Shown here in pieces: positions 5,326 to 5,343 of a stretch of 5,343 bases of DNA. Positions within the stretch are counted from its first letter, which is position 1. Each line of letters opens with the position of its first letter. The DNA comes from Pseudomonadota bacterium (lineage in GTDB: Bacteria > Pseudomonadota > Gammaproteobacteria > Burkholderiales > Burkholderiaceae_B). Below the pieces are notes generated by a model. The model worked only from the letters and a program-made list of their open reading frames with translations. It was not told the origin of the DNA and did not search any database. A program made the translations under genes and the position numbers. The DNA lies in the NCBI GenBank assembly GCA_023432075.1, contig JAEYVD010000458.1, positions 1 through 5,343 of the forward strand, in the 5' to 3' direction.

Positions 5326-5343
5326 CGCCAGTTCGGCTGATGT

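Noticed and set aside
5309..5339. MerR/CueR-type promoter starting at TTGACC
   Set aside because: A 19-base spacer leads to CGGCTG, not a -10 sequence, and the dyad spacing does not match known MerR-family operators closely.

Overview
The window is GC-rich (roughly two-thirds G+C in the genes) and tightly packed. It looks like a chromosomal segment of a betaproteobacterium, most likely of the Alcaligenaceae (Bordetella/Achromobacter type). That placement is inferred from composition, codon use and gene content, not from a search. Seven protein genes account for nearly all of it. I see no tRNA, rRNA, CRISPR array, insertion sequence, phage gene or sign of recent transfer.

Left block (1-1747): a LysR-type regulator gene, cut off by the window edge, is transcribed leftwards. 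It is divergent from a two-gene rightward operon for a CidA/LrgA membrane protein and a CidB/LrgB membrane protein, whose reading frames overlap by 11 bp. This is the known cidR-cidAB arrangement. The AT-rich spacer between them holds a TTAT-N11-ATAA element (a LysR-box geometry) abutting the regulator's start codon, and an imperfect 29-bp dyad overlapping it.

Middle block (1756-3320): two inner-membrane exporter genes are transcribed leftwards. An EamA/DMT-type transporter comes first and a LysE/RhtB-type exporter second, coupled by a 4-bp ATGA stop/start overlap. The LysE-type gene converges on cidB with only 8 bp between the stop codons.

Right block (3321-5343): a 140-bp divergent control region separates the exporter operon from a MocR-type regulator (GntR winged helix fused to a PLP aminotransferase fold). 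The spacer holds the palindrome GTACCGGTAC. Downstream and 37 bp away is a small DUF442/TIGR01244 protein with a C-R-T-G-T-R loop. A perfect 8-bp-stem hairpin follows its stop codon at the right edge.

The likely logic is two neighbouring regulator-plus-membrane-protein modules. LysR controls cidAB, which is linked to overflow metabolism, carboxylate transport and membrane or cell-death physiology. MocR senses PLP or an amino-acid adduct and controls an amino-acid-type exporter pair. The pairing of a DMT exporter, an RhtB-type exporter and a possible sulfur-related small protein recalls E. coli EamA/EamB (cysteine and O-acetylserine export), but the substrate is a hypothesis. I found no convincing wholly new system. 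The points most worth checking are the two control regions and the MocR/dual-exporter/DUF442 cluster.
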